A stretch of DNA of 64,000 nt, from positions 1,147,808-1,211,807 of the forward strand of contig NZ_JACXZT010000019.1 of assembly GCF_014779595.1 (NCBI RefSeq), written 5' to 3'. This DNA comes from Halomonas sp. ML-15 (lineage in GTDB: Bacteria; Pseudomonadota; Gammaproteobacteria; Pseudomonadales; Halomonadaceae). Both the position numbers and the translations under genes were made by a program. The notes below the pieces were generated by a model. The model saw nothing but the letters and a program-made list of their open reading frames with translations. It was not told where the DNA came from and searched no databases. Below are positions 50,582-59,299 of this stretch, piece by piece (positions within the stretch are counted from its first letter, which is position 1; each line of letters opens with the position of its first letter).

Positions 50582-51565
50582 TCAATACAGCTCGGAGAAG
50601 CGCTCGCGGAGCTGGTCGCCGTTCTCGGCCATCCAGTCGTAGTCGATCTCCAGCGCCGTGATTTGGTCGGCGGTGGGCAAGCCCTCGGGCGGATCGACGT
50701 CGGTGCGCACCGGCATGAAGAACTTGTCGACCAGGACCTGTTGGCCCTCCTCGGAGAGGATAAAATCGAGGAATACCCGCGCGGCGGCGTCGTTCTCGGA
50801 CTCGGCGGTCACCGCCAGCGGACTGGGCAGTGCCAGTACGCCATCTTCCGGGAAGCTGAAGGCCACCGGCGCGCCCTCGGCAGCCTGACCGGCCATGATG
50901 TAGTCGATGCCCTTGATCACCGCGAATTCGCCGCTGACCACGCCGCGGGTCACGTCGCCGGTGCCGCGCACCACCTGCATACCCGCTTCGCGGGCGCGCT
51001 CGTACCACTCGAAGCCGAGCGTCTCGTTCTGTGTGAAGGCACCCAGCATGTTGAAGTTGGTGCCGCTATGCAGGGGGCTGGCCGAGGCCGCCTGGGGGCC
51101 CCATTCGAGGAACTCCTCCCAGGTGCGCGGCACTTCGTCTTCGCTGACCATGTTGGTGTTGTAGCCGATACCCATATGGTGCACACGGCCGGCGAAGAAC
51201 ATGTCGTCCTCGTCGCGCAGGTCTTCGGGGATGGCGTGCTTGTGCTCGCTATCGTGGGCGGCCAGCCAGCCCTGCTCCTTGAGGTTGAGGAACAGCGCCG
51301 GGTTGGCGGCCCAGATCACGTCGGCGCGCAGCCGGCCGGCCTCGATCTCGGAGAAGATGCGCTGCTCGAGCTCCACGCTGCCGGAGTAGAGCAGGTCGAT
51401 CTCGATCTCCGGGTAGCGCTCTTCGAACGCCTCGATAATCGGTTCGACCACATCGAGCTGCATGGAGGAGTAGAAGTTCACGGTGCCGGACGGCTCGGCC
51501 CAGGCGGTGGACGTCATGCCGGCGGCCAGTGCCGTGGCAGCGGCTAGCGAGGTCAATGTCTTCAT
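50582..51565 (-). CDS. fbpA: Fe3+-type periplasmic binding protein
   Basis: A 327-residue secreted solute-binding protein. The signal peptide is KTLTSLAAATALAAGMTSTAWA. VNFYSSMQLDVVEPIIEAFEE opens the first lobe in the way of FbpA and AfuA, ADVIWAANPALFLNLKEQG follows, and GYNTNMV precedes the cross-over. Classical FbpA iron ligands are two adjacent tyrosines near the C-terminus; I do not see an adjacent pair here, so a ligand other than free Fe3+ (for example a phosphonate or Fe-carbonate type) remains possible. It heads fbpA-B-C, divergent from the next gene. No Fur box is apparent upstream. Confidence 0.85.
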   Translation of the reverse strand: MKTLTSLAAATALAAGMTSTAWAEPSGTVNFYSSMQLDVVEPIIEAFEERYPEIEIDLLYSGSVELEQRIFSEIEAGRLRADVIWAANPALFLNLKEQGWLAAHDSEHKHAIPEDLRDEDDMFFAGRVHHMGIGYNTNMVSEDEVPRTWEEFLEWGPQAASASPLHSGTNFNMLGAFTQNETLGFEWYERAREAGMQVVRGTGDVTRGVVSGEFAVIKGIDYIMAGQAAEGAPVAFSFPEDGVLALPSPLAVTAESENDAAARVFLDFILSEEGQQVLVDKFFMPVRTDVDPPEGLPTADQITALEIDYDWMAENGDQLRERFSELY

Positions 51566-51725
51566 GGGGGCGCTCCCGTATGCTTACGTATGTTGTTGTT
51601 TTACCCTAGGCGCTCGATATGACGCTTGGGTGACGAAGCAATGACGAACTGGTTAACGCAGGATAGCCACACTTCGTATATGCCACCACGTCTAGCCTCC
51701 CCTTGACCCTAGCAGTGGAATCTCC

Positions 51726-52286
51726 ATGAAATTCGCCACCCTCGGCCCCGCCGGCAACAATCACACGCTGGTCCTCGAACGCTACCTGCAACGCCGCGCC
51801 ATCGACGACGCCGAGGTAGTGCTTTATGGAAGCTTCGATGCGGCCTTTCCGGCCCTGTTGAATGCTGAAGTGGACTTGCTGCTGCAGTGCACGGCCCACC
51901 CCAGCCATGGCGACTGGGTGGGTCGCAGCATGCATCGTGCCTTTCCGGTGGACAGCTTTATCGCCCCCAGCAAGCCGCTGGCGATTCTCGCCCGCGCCGA
52001 GGTCGCACGCCCCCGGCAGCTCGGCCTGCAGCCGGCGACCCGCTATTACGCGAATCTCTCCGGCTACGCCGAGCTGATCGAGGAGCCCACCACCGTCAGC
52101 GTCGCCGAAGGTCTGCTGAGCGGCCGTCTAGAGGCGGGCATCTGCGCCCGGGAGTACCTGGACCAGCACCCCGAGCGGCTGCGCCTGGTGGCCGACCTAG
52201 GCCCGGCGCTGGACACCTGGGTGGTGTTCGGCCGCACGCCCCTGGACGGCGACCTGATTCACTGCGCGCCGGCACCGGTTATATAG
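51726..52286 (+). CDS. Small periplasmic-binding-fold protein, prephenate dehydratase-like
   Basis: This 186-residue soluble protein begins KFATLGPAGNNHTLVLERYL, which resembles the first strand-helix of prephenate dehydratases (GPxGT..). Later TVSVAEGLLSGRLEAGICA fits the second lobe of the same type II binding fold. The catalytic TxxF motif of prephenate dehydratase is not evident and there is no ACT domain, so a binding or partial synthase role like BacA-type decarboxylases is possible. No signal peptide. It is divergent from fbpA and overlaps the convergent TRAP permease by eight bases. Function unassigned. Confidence 0.7.
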   Translation: MKFATLGPAGNNHTLVLERYLQRRAIDDAEVVLYGSFDAAFPALLNAEVDLLLQCTAHPSHGDWVGRSMHRAFPVDSFIAPSKPLAILARAEVARPRQLGLQPATRYYANLSGYAELIEEPTTVSVAEGLLSGRLEAGICAREYLDQHPERLRLVADLGPALDTWVVFGRTPLDGDLIHCAPAPVI

Positions 52287-54069
52287 CAAAGATCACCAGC
52301 GCCCCGGCCACGATCAGTGCCAACCGCAGCCACCAGGCCTTGCGGGCGATCACCCCGAACGAGATGGCCGTAAGGCCCACGGCGATCTTGAGCGCGTCGA
52401 ACAGCGCACCACCGGGGTTGCTGTCGAGGCGGATGATGTCCGGGTTGCTGATCATCGCCAGCGGAATGATGTAGAGCCCGATGCCCAACGCCATCGCCTT
52501 GAGTGCCACCTTGAGCCAGTTTTCGCCGGCCATGCCGGCGGCGATAAAGACGCCGCCGCACACCGGCGGCGTGATGGTCGAGAGCAGCGCGAACCAGAAT
52601 ACGAACAGGTGCGCCAGCAGCGGCTCCAGGCCCAGCGCCGTCAGCGCCGGCCCGGCCACCGAGACGCAGATCACATAGGCCGCGGTGGTCGGCACCTCCA
52701 TGCCCAGGATCAGGCAGGCCAGCGCGGTAAGCAGCAGCGCCGGCCACAGCATATCGTTGGAGAGCGACAGGATCCCCGAGGTGATCTTGACCCCCAGCCC
52801 GGTCAGCGACAGCACCCCGATCACCAGCGAGGCGCAGATGATGATCGCACCGATCAACGCCACCTGACGCCCGGCGGTCACCGCCGCATCGGCCAGGCGG
52901 GTCACGAAACCGCGCAGCGAGAAACTCAGCGTCACGTCGAAGAGCAGCAGCGCCATGCCGGCGAAGATCGCGATACTCGCCGCGAACTGCGGGGTATAGC
53001 CGCCCAGAAAGATACGCTCCAGCAGCAGCACGAACGGCACCGCGAAGAACAGCGAGGTGATCAGCACCTCCTTGGGACTGGGACGCTCGCTCTCGTCCAT
53101 CGGCTTGAGGTCATGACGGGTGGCGTAGGCGTTGATGCCAACCCACACCGTGACGAAGTAGAGGATCGCCGGCAGCAGCGCAGCAGCCATGATCTGGGTA
53201 TAGGGGGTGCCGGTCAGTTCGACCATCACGAAGGCCCCGGCACCCATCAGCGGCGGCATGATCTGGCCCCCCGACGAGGCCACCGCCTCCACCGAGCCGG
53301 CCAGCGCCCGCGGATAGCCCAGCCGCACCATGGAAGGAATGGTAATCGCCCCGGTGGAGGCCACGTTGGCCGAGGCCGAGCCGGAGATCGAGCCCATCAG
53401 CGCCGAGGAGATCACCGAGACCTTGGCCGCGCCGCCGGTCAAACGTCCGGCACAGGCGCTGGCCAGATTCATGAAACCCTGCCCCGCCTCACCGGCGTTG
53501 AGCACCGCGCCGAAGATCACGAAGATCGCCACCACCCCGACGCTGACGCCGGTCAGCGAGCCCCACAGACCGCTTTCGGCGATGGTCAGGGTGCCCACAT
53601 AGCTGGCCATCGGCATGCCAGGGTGGCCGAAGACCCCGGGCAGGTGCTGCCCAAGCGCCCCATAGGCCAGCGCCGTCAGCGCCACCAGCGGCAGCGGCCA
53701 ACCGATGGCGCGGCGCGCCGCCTCCAGCGCCAGAAAGATCAGGAACACCCCGATGACCATCTGCAGTTGGGTGTCGATAAAGCCGTACTGGTTGGCCAGT
53801 GCCCGCTCGTTGAGGGCGATATAACCGCAAGCGGCAATACCCAGGCCGGTCAGCAGCCAGCCGCTGATACGCTGCCAGGGCGTGGCCGCCATATAGATCA
53901 GCACCCAGGGCAGCGCCAGCGCCATATGCAGCGGTCGGCTAACCAGCGCTGGGGTCAGGCCGTAGAAGATCAGACCCAGATGGAATATGACCGTGGCCGC
54001 GCCCAGCGCGACCCAGACGGGATGCAGGCGTCGCCGTTCATCGGCATCAGAAGTGAGTAGTCGCGACAT
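52279..54069 (-). CDS. TRAP transporter fused 4TM-12TM permease
   Basis: A 596-residue membrane protein combining the small (DctQ-like) and large (DctM-like) TRAP subunits, as is usual for TAXI-type systems. The N-terminal 110 residues have four helices; the rest has about 12, with the family motif SISGSASANVASTGAITIPSM-like stretch near 215 and GQIMPPLMGAGAF near 255. It is preceded by its binding-protein gene. The substrate is likely a carboxylate or amino acid such as glutamate, but is not determinable here. Confidence 0.92.
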   Translation of the reverse strand: MSRLLTSDADERRRLHPVWVALGAATVIFHLGLIFYGLTPALVSRPLHMALALPWVLIYMAATPWQRISGWLLTGLGIAACGYIALNERALANQYGFIDTQLQMVIGVFLIFLALEAARRAIGWPLPLVALTALAYGALGQHLPGVFGHPGMPMASYVGTLTIAESGLWGSLTGVSVGVVAIFVIFGAVLNAGEAGQGFMNLASACAGRLTGGAAKVSVISSALMGSISGSASANVASTGAITIPSMVRLGYPRALAGSVEAVASSGGQIMPPLMGAGAFVMVELTGTPYTQIMAAALLPAILYFVTVWVGINAYATRHDLKPMDESERPSPKEVLITSLFFAVPFVLLLERIFLGGYTPQFAASIAIFAGMALLLFDVTLSFSLRGFVTRLADAAVTAGRQVALIGAIIICASLVIGVLSLTGLGVKITSGILSLSNDMLWPALLLTALACLILGMEVPTTAAYVICVSVAGPALTALGLEPLLAHLFVFWFALLSTITPPVCGGVFIAAGMAGENWLKVALKAMALGIGLYIIPLAMISNPDIIRLDSNPGGALFDALKIAVGLTAISFGVIARKAWWLRLALIVAGALVIFAI

Positions 54070-54101
54070 CAGAAGAGTTCAGTCAGGGAGTAACGGCCGC
54101 C

Positions 54102-54125
54102 GCGGCCACCCCTAAGGGTAGCCGC
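54102..54125 (-). terminator. Intercistronic hairpin between TAXI and TRAP genes
   Basis: GCGGC-C-ACCC and GGGT-A-GCCGC pair around CTAA between the end of the binding-protein gene and the permease start on the minus strand. It resembles the hairpins in the fbp and tct operons in position. Confidence 0.5.
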
Positions 54126-54160
54126 GACGCATGGTGGGGGTGATTCGCCCGCGCAGACCT

Positions 54161-55129
54161 TTATTCGCGCAGCGCGTCGGGGACCTCGATATCGGCCTCA
54201 TCATAGTAACGCAGCGCCCCAGGATGCAGGGTGCCGGTGATATTGCCCACCATGTCGGGCTCGATACTGCCCCACCAGGCCGACTCCGCCTCCATCGCCT
54301 CGCGACGCTCCCAGAAGGTCTTGGTCAGCTGGTAGGCGGTCTCGTCGTCCATATTGCTGGTGGTGTAGGCGATCACCGGCAGCGAAGTCGTCTCGACGTC
54401 CTCATCGACCCCGGAGTAGGTGCCGGCGGGGATGGTCTGGCGGGTCGAGCCGGTCTGCTCGATCTCCTCGTCGCTCATCGATACCAGGCTGATCGACATG
54501 CTCGCTGCGGTCTCGATCACGTTGGGCGTGGGGAAGGAGCTGGCGGTAACGAAGGCATCTACCTGACCGTTCTGCAGCGCATCCGGCCCGCTGCCGATGG
54601 AGGCATCGGCGATGTCGACCTTGTCCAGCAGGTCGAATAGCTCCAGGTAGCGCTCCGCCTCGCGGGCGCCGAAGGTACCGCGGCCGATCAGGATATGCTT
54701 GCCTTCCAGGTCCTGCATCGAGATCACCCCCTCGTCGCCGGCGGCCACGAAGTGCATGGTGATGGCGGGGATCGGAAACAGTCCGCGGATCTCCTGGAAG
54801 CGCGGGCTCTGGCGCTCGGCAAAGGGCCCCTCACCGGCCAGCGCCTGCTCCACCAACCCTGGCGGCGTGGTAAACACATAGTTGCCCTGGCGCGCCATCA
54901 CCTCCATGACGTTCTGCACCGAGCCCTGACTCTCCTCCAGGGTCAGTACGATCTCATCATCGGTGCCGCGGCGGATCGCCTCGGACAGCTCCACGCCCAT
55001 CTGGTAGTAGGCGGTACCGGCCGAAGCCGACTTGTAGGTGACGCGGGTCTCGGCCTGGGCCTGGAAGGCCAGCGTGGTCATGGTGACCGCGGCGACGGTC
55101 GCCAACAGCGTTGGTGAGAAGTGGCGCAT
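54161..55129 (-). CDS. TAXI-family TRAP solute-binding protein
   Basis: A 322-residue periplasmic protein. The signal peptide ends near QAQA; VTYKSASAGTAYYQMGVELSEAI is the hallmark N-terminal strand-helix of TAXI proteins, ESQGSVQNVMEVMARQGNYVF follows, and HILIGRGTFGAREAERYLELF marks the second lobe. Acidic overall. It is the first gene of the TAXI-TRAP pair. The ATG at 55129 is preferred to one 30 codons upstream because it starts the signal peptide. Confidence 0.9.
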   Translation of the reverse strand: MRHFSPTLLATVAAVTMTTLAFQAQAETRVTYKSASAGTAYYQMGVELSEAIRRGTDDEIVLTLEESQGSVQNVMEVMARQGNYVFTTPPGLVEQALAGEGPFAERQSPRFQEIRGLFPIPAITMHFVAAGDEGVISMQDLEGKHILIGRGTFGAREAERYLELFDLLDKVDIADASIGSGPDALQNGQVDAFVTASSFPTPNVIETAASMSISLVSMSDEEIEQTGSTRQTIPAGTYSGVDEDVETTSLPVIAYTTSNMDDETAYQLTKTFWERREAMEAESAWWGSIEPDMVGNITGTLHPGALRYYDEADIEVPDALRE

Positions 55130-55275
55130 TGAGTTCTCCCGTGTGGCGCGTCCAGCGGCAGCGCGCCCAGATTGTTGATTTTCCTGCGGCGCTGCTCGCG
55201 CCGAATCGTTATTAGGCAACTACGTAATAGACCATTTCACCCGTCAGCACACAACCTCGTCCCACCACCGCGGCG

Positions 55276-56490
55276 TTACGATGGCTGCTCCTGGCGATGG
55301 GCGCACACGCAGCGCTGCAGGCAGATCACCGCCATCACCGCGGCCAACGCCGGCAGCAGCAGGCTGATGGCGTAGCTGCCGGTCAACCACACCAGCAGGG
55401 TGACGCAGGCGGGGCCGGCCAGCACCCCCATATAGGTCAATACCAGCACCGCAGCAGTGGCCTCGCTGACCTCCGAGGCCGCACTGGTGCGCGCCACCTC
55501 GGCCAGATAGACACCGTTCCAACCGATCGCCGTGGCCCCCGCCAACACCAGGAGCACCACCACCAGCCACTGCGGCAGATGTGTCCCGGTCAACGCCAGC
55601 AGGGTGAACAGCACCGCAATGCTAATCGAGAGCCCGGACAGCACTGGCAGGCTGCCGCCCAGACGGTCGGCCAGAAAGCCCCAGCCCAGGCGCCCCGCCA
55701 CCCCGGCCGTATGCATCACCGAGGCCACGATGCCGGCCATCACCAGGGTGATCGTCAGTTCCTCGACCATAAAGGCCACGGCAAAGCTGATCAGCGACAG
55801 CTGGGCCGCCGCCAGGCAGAACCCGGTGAGTCCCATCCAGCGCAGCGACCGGCGGTGATAGAGCAGCGCCAGACTGCCGCTCCCCTTGCCCGGCTTGACC
55901 ACGCCGCCATCGCGGTCCCAATCGGGTTGATGGGTCTGCAGCCAGAACGCGGTGAGCAGGCTCATGCCACCCAGCAGCAGGAAGGTCACATGCCAGCTCC
56001 ACACCTGCGCCAGCGGCGGTGCCGCAATGCCAGCCAGAATGCCGCCCAGCGGCACACCGGTCTGTTTGATGGAGTAGACCATGTTGCGATGCTGGGCAGG
56101 CGTATAGCGTGACAGCAGCTGTGCAGCGGCGGGGTTGGTCATGCCGTAGGCCACGCCCAGCAGCAGCGTGGTGGCGAAAAGCGATAGCGGTGTCTGCAGC
56201 AGCGCCACGGCACAGCCCAGGGTGATCACTAGCATCGCCACCTGGCTGGCCCGGCACGCTCCAAGACGACGCGCTACCACGCCCGCCTGGAGCGAGACCA
56301 GCATGGCCACTCCATAGAGCAGGCTGACCTGCAGCCCGACCAGCCCGGTGGGCAGGCCGAAGGCTGCGGCGATCTGCGGCGCCAGGGTCGGCACCAGCAG
56401 CATTGCCGCACTGCACAGCGTCTGTACCCAGGTGGTCGCCAGCAGTACCGTCTTGCCCTCACCCCAGCCGTCGTCGGTAGCGCCTACCAA
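55276..56490 (-). CDS. Major facilitator superfamily transporter
   Basis: A 404-residue MFS carrier with 12 predicted helices in two bundles. Features include VVARRLGACRAS in the loop between helices 2 and 3, and FLADRLGGSLPVLSG after helix 8. It has no recognisable specificity motif, so it may export a drug or import an organic acid. TTG at 56490 is the first possible start; it overlaps the SDR gene by seven bases and no strong ribosome site is present, so the true start could be slightly further in. Confidence 0.85.
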   Translation of the reverse strand: MVGATDDGWGEGKTVLLATTWVQTLCSAAMLLVPTLAPQIAAAFGLPTGLVGLQVSLLYGVAMLVSLQAGVVARRLGACRASQVAMLVITLGCAVALLQTPLSLFATTLLLGVAYGMTNPAAAQLLSRYTPAQHRNMVYSIKQTGVPLGGILAGIAAPPLAQVWSWHVTFLLLGGMSLLTAFWLQTHQPDWDRDGGVVKPGKGSGSLALLYHRRSLRWMGLTGFCLAAAQLSLISFAVAFMVEELTITLVMAGIVASVMHTAGVAGRLGWGFLADRLGGSLPVLSGLSISIAVLFTLLALTGTHLPQWLVVVLLVLAGATAIGWNGVYLAEVARTSAASEVSEATAAVLVLTYMGVLAGPACVTLLVWLTGSYAISLLLPALAAVMAVICLQRCVCAHRQEQPS

Positions 56491-57149
56491 GGCAGTGGCT
56501 CACCGTTGCTATGCCAGAAGCTGCCGCTGGTTTCCAGGGAGAGCGCCTCGATACGCGCAGCAATGCCAGCCGCCGCCTCATCCGGTGAAATAAGTCCGCC
56601 GAAGTTGACCATCCGCGTTTGCACATAGCCGGGGTGGAGCTGAACCACGGCGATACCGCGGGGGGCGAGATCCACCGCCAGTGACTTGCCGAAGGCGTTG
56701 AGCGCCGCCTTGGAGGCGCGGTAGCCGTAGCGGCCTCCGGAGTCGTTGTCGGCGATGGAGCCCATGCGGCTGGTGATATTAGCGATCTTGCTGCCCTCCC
56801 CCAGACATGGCAGTAGCGCCTCGGCCACGCGCAGCGGCGCGTAGGCGTTGATCTCCATCTGCTCGCGAATCGTGTCGAAGTCGATCGCGCCCAACTGCTC
56901 GTCGCGCAGCAGGCCGGCGTTGTTGATCAGCAGATCGAGCCGCGTGCCATCGAGCGACTCTGCCAAGCCCGCCACATCGGCTTCACGGGTCACATCGATA
57001 CCTTCGATGACCCGCTCGGCCACCTCGGCCAGCTCCGCGGAGGCCGAGCGGCATACGCCGATGACTTGCCAGCCCTCACGATGATAGTGCTGCGCCAGCG
57101 CCAACCCGACGCCGCGGTTGGCGCCGGTGATCAATACCGTGGACGTCAT
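56484..57149 (-). CDS. Short-chain dehydrogenase/reductase
   Basis: A 221-residue NAD(P)-dependent SDR. The cofactor loop is TGANRGVGLAL (8-18), NNAGLL is the central NNAG motif, and the catalytic Ser-Tyr-Lys triad falls in ITSRMGS and YGYRASKAAL. AGGAGG is five bases before the ATG at 57149, a strong site. It resembles the C-factor/sepiapterin reductase-like group. Substrate unknown. It is probably co-transcribed with the downstream MFS gene. Confidence 0.9.
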   Translation of the reverse strand: MTSTVLITGANRGVGLALAQHYHREGWQVIGVCRSASAELAEVAERVIEGIDVTREADVAGLAESLDGTRLDLLINNAGLLRDEQLGAIDFDTIREQMEINAYAPLRVAEALLPCLGEGSKIANITSRMGSIADNDSGGRYGYRASKAALNAFGKSLAVDLAPRGIAVVQLHPGYVQTRMVNFGGLISPDEAAAGIAARIEALSLETSGSFWHSNGEPLPW

Positions 57150-57218
57150 CTCGCCTCCTGACATGGTTAGGGTTCAAACCAAGCCTGGGGGCAAGCGGTT
57201 GAGGACGCAAGGGGCAAC

Positions 57219-58724
57219 TTAATGCACCGGGGCACGAGCTTTGAGGCGATAGCGTATGGCCTTCAGAATCGGCGACATTACCGCCAGCAGGGTAATCGTT
57301 GCCAATCCTATCGAAAGTGGGCGGGCCACCAGCGCACTCCACTCCCCCTGACCAATCAGCAGTGCCAAACGCAGATTGGACTCAGCCATGGTACCTAGTA
57401 CAACGCCCAGCACCACTGGCGCCAGCGGATACTGCATGCGGTCGAGAAACACCCCCACCACAGCGAAGGCCAGCAGCAGAAACACATCGAACATGCTGTT
57501 GTTGACCGAGTAGACCCCGACGATGGTCAACGAAAAGACGATGGGAACCAGTAGCAGGGGTGGCAGCCTGAGTATCTTGACGAAGACTCGTGAGCCCAGG
57601 TAACCACCCAGTACAATCAGCAGTGCGGCGGTGATCAACATCTGCAGCATAAAACCGTAGACGATCTCGCCGCTATCCCGAAAAAGCGCCGGACCTGGCT
57701 GCAATCCATGCACCAGCAGCCCACCGAGAATCACCGCCGATACAGAACTACCAGGAATCCCCAGGGTCAGTGCCGGTACCAGAGCAGCGGCATTGTCGGC
57801 GTTATTGCCACACTCCGCCGCCGCTACGCCCTCCTCGGCACCATGGCCGAAGCGCTCGGGGGTTTTTGAGGCGCGCTTGGCTTCGTTGTAACTCATGAAT
57901 GACGCCATGTTGCCGCCGGCACCGGGCAAGATGCCCACCACTACTCCAATCAGTGATGAGCGCAGCCAGGTGGGCCATAGCAAGCGATAGGGCACACGCT
58001 CAGACTGGGAGAGATCCAGTCTGGCGTCCTGTGTCGGCTTACGCTCACGCACCACCCGTTCTGCGAGACGCAGCGTCGGCGGGATACCAAACAGACCAAT
58101 CAATACCACCACAATATGAAAGCCGCCGGTCAGCTCACTCTGCCCGAAGGTCAAACGCCCCGCCCCGGACACCGTATCGATCCCTACCATGCCGATCAAA
58201 AGCCCGATAGCGGCCGCCACAATCCCCTTCCACGGATCGTTGCCAACCAGCACGGCGATGCTCGCCAGACCGAAGAAGGCAACCCAGAAATAGTCTGCGG
58301 GCCCGAAGGCCAACGTTACCCTCGAGAGCGGCGGCGCCAGTGTGATCAACGCCACTGCACTGACGATCCCGCCGATGGCTGAGGACACGACGGCAATTTT
58401 GAGCGCTAACGGCGCACGCCCTTGGTCTGACATCGGTCCACCGTCGAGAATCGTTGCCACCGAGGCCGGCGTGCCGGGAATCCGCAGTAGAATCGAAGGG
58501 ATCGCGCCGCCGTACATGGCACCATTATAGATACCGGCCATCATGCCAAGCCCCACCAGCGGGTGCAGCCCAAAGGTCAGTGGGATCAGGATGGCAATGC
58601 CCATGGTCGCGCTGAGTCCGGGAAGGGCGCCGATGCAGATTCCCAGGATAGTGCCGCCCACCATCGCCAGCAGGTTCTCCCATTCGAGGATTAACATCAG
58701 AGACGTTGCGAGTAATTCCAGCAT
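57219..58724 (-). CDS. tctA: Tripartite tricarboxylate transporter large permease
   Basis: TctA (501 residues) is the 12-helix permease of a TTT system. The duplicated family motif is seen as GICIGALPGLSATMGIAIL near residue 28 and IGVVVGILPGAGGNMASF near 255; PGSKSTR-like elements are absent as expected. It is the last gene of the CoA-transferase, lyase, tctC, tctB, tctA operon, and should take up a citrate-like carboxylate with TctB and the periplasmic TctC. Confidence 0.92.
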   Translation of the reverse strand: MLELLATSLMLILEWENLLAMVGGTILGICIGALPGLSATMGIAILIPLTFGLHPLVGLGMMAGIYNGAMYGGAIPSILLRIPGTPASVATILDGGPMSDQGRAPLALKIAVVSSAIGGIVSAVALITLAPPLSRVTLAFGPADYFWVAFFGLASIAVLVGNDPWKGIVAAAIGLLIGMVGIDTVSGAGRLTFGQSELTGGFHIVVVLIGLFGIPPTLRLAERVVRERKPTQDARLDLSQSERVPYRLLWPTWLRSSLIGVVVGILPGAGGNMASFMSYNEAKRASKTPERFGHGAEEGVAAAECGNNADNAAALVPALTLGIPGSSVSAVILGGLLVHGLQPGPALFRDSGEIVYGFMLQMLITAALLIVLGGYLGSRVFVKILRLPPLLLVPIVFSLTIVGVYSVNNSMFDVFLLLAFAVVGVFLDRMQYPLAPVVLGVVLGTMAESNLRLALLIGQGEWSALVARPLSIGLATITLLAVMSPILKAIRYRLKARAPVH

Positions 58725-58741
58725 GTCGTTCTACCGCCTCC

Positions 58742-59233
58742 TCAGCGTAGGAAGAATTCACGGGGCAGGGGGCGCTCGAAGACGCCGATAAAAATCAGGT
58801 ACAGCATGCCCAGCACGATGGCGGCATTGACGGTGATACCCAGCAGATGGCGATAACCCAGCGCATAGGGAAGCGCCAGCAGCATTAGTCCCGTGGCAGA
58901 GAAGAACCCCAATGGCCGCACCAGCAAGGCGTAGAGCAGCAGCCCCGCCGCCGCTATAAGGATCTGGCGCAGTGCCAACCAATCCTCGTGTTGCCACTGT
59001 TTGCGAGGCCCTCTCCATAGGCGGCGGCGCTGGGTAAGCAGCGCCTTAAGCCCTAGACCCAGCGAGCCGAACAGCATGACCGCACCGATCAGCATCGGGA
59101 ACATGCCGCTGTCGCCGCGCAGGGTGGTGCCATAATAGAACACCGATACCGCCAGTACGCCGGTGACTAATGACGAGACGACATCGCGTCGCGCGGCACC
59201 AAGATCGCGGCTCTCTTCGCTCAACTCACTCAT
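58742..59233 (-). CDS. tctB: Tripartite tricarboxylate transporter small permease
   Basis: TctB (163 residues) has four hydrophobic helices at about 20-35, 45-65, 85-110 and 125-150, with the pattern LLYALLVRPLGFFSATGLML typical of the family. I chose ATG at 59233; a GTG three codons upstream is equally open and neither has a clear ribosome site. It is separated from tctC by 66 bases with a strong hairpin. Confidence 0.85.
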   Translation of the reverse strand: MSELSEESRDLGAARRDVVSSLVTGVLAVSVFYYGTTLRGDSGMFPMLIGAVMLFGSLGLGLKALLTQRRRLWRGPRKQWQHEDWLALRQILIAAAGLLLYALLVRPLGFFSATGLMLLALPYALGYRHLLGITVNAAIVLGMLYLIFIGVFERPLPREFFLR

Positions 59234-59259
59234 GAGATACACCCGTTATGCATGCCAGT

Positions 59260-59281
59260 GGGCGCGGCAAACACCGCGCCC
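59260..59281 (-). terminator. Intercistronic hairpin tctC-tctB
   Basis: A perfect eight-base stem (GGGCGCGG/CCGCGCCC) with a six-base loop lies just after the tctC stop on the minus strand. It probably stabilises the binding-protein message relative to the permease genes downstream. Confidence 0.6.
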
Positions 59282-59299
59282 GTGAGTGGTATAGTGGTG

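Noticed and set aside
52609-54060. A 483-codon frame opposite the TRAP permease
   Set aside because: Arg/His/Gln-rich shadow of a conserved membrane-protein gene; no motif and no ribosome site.
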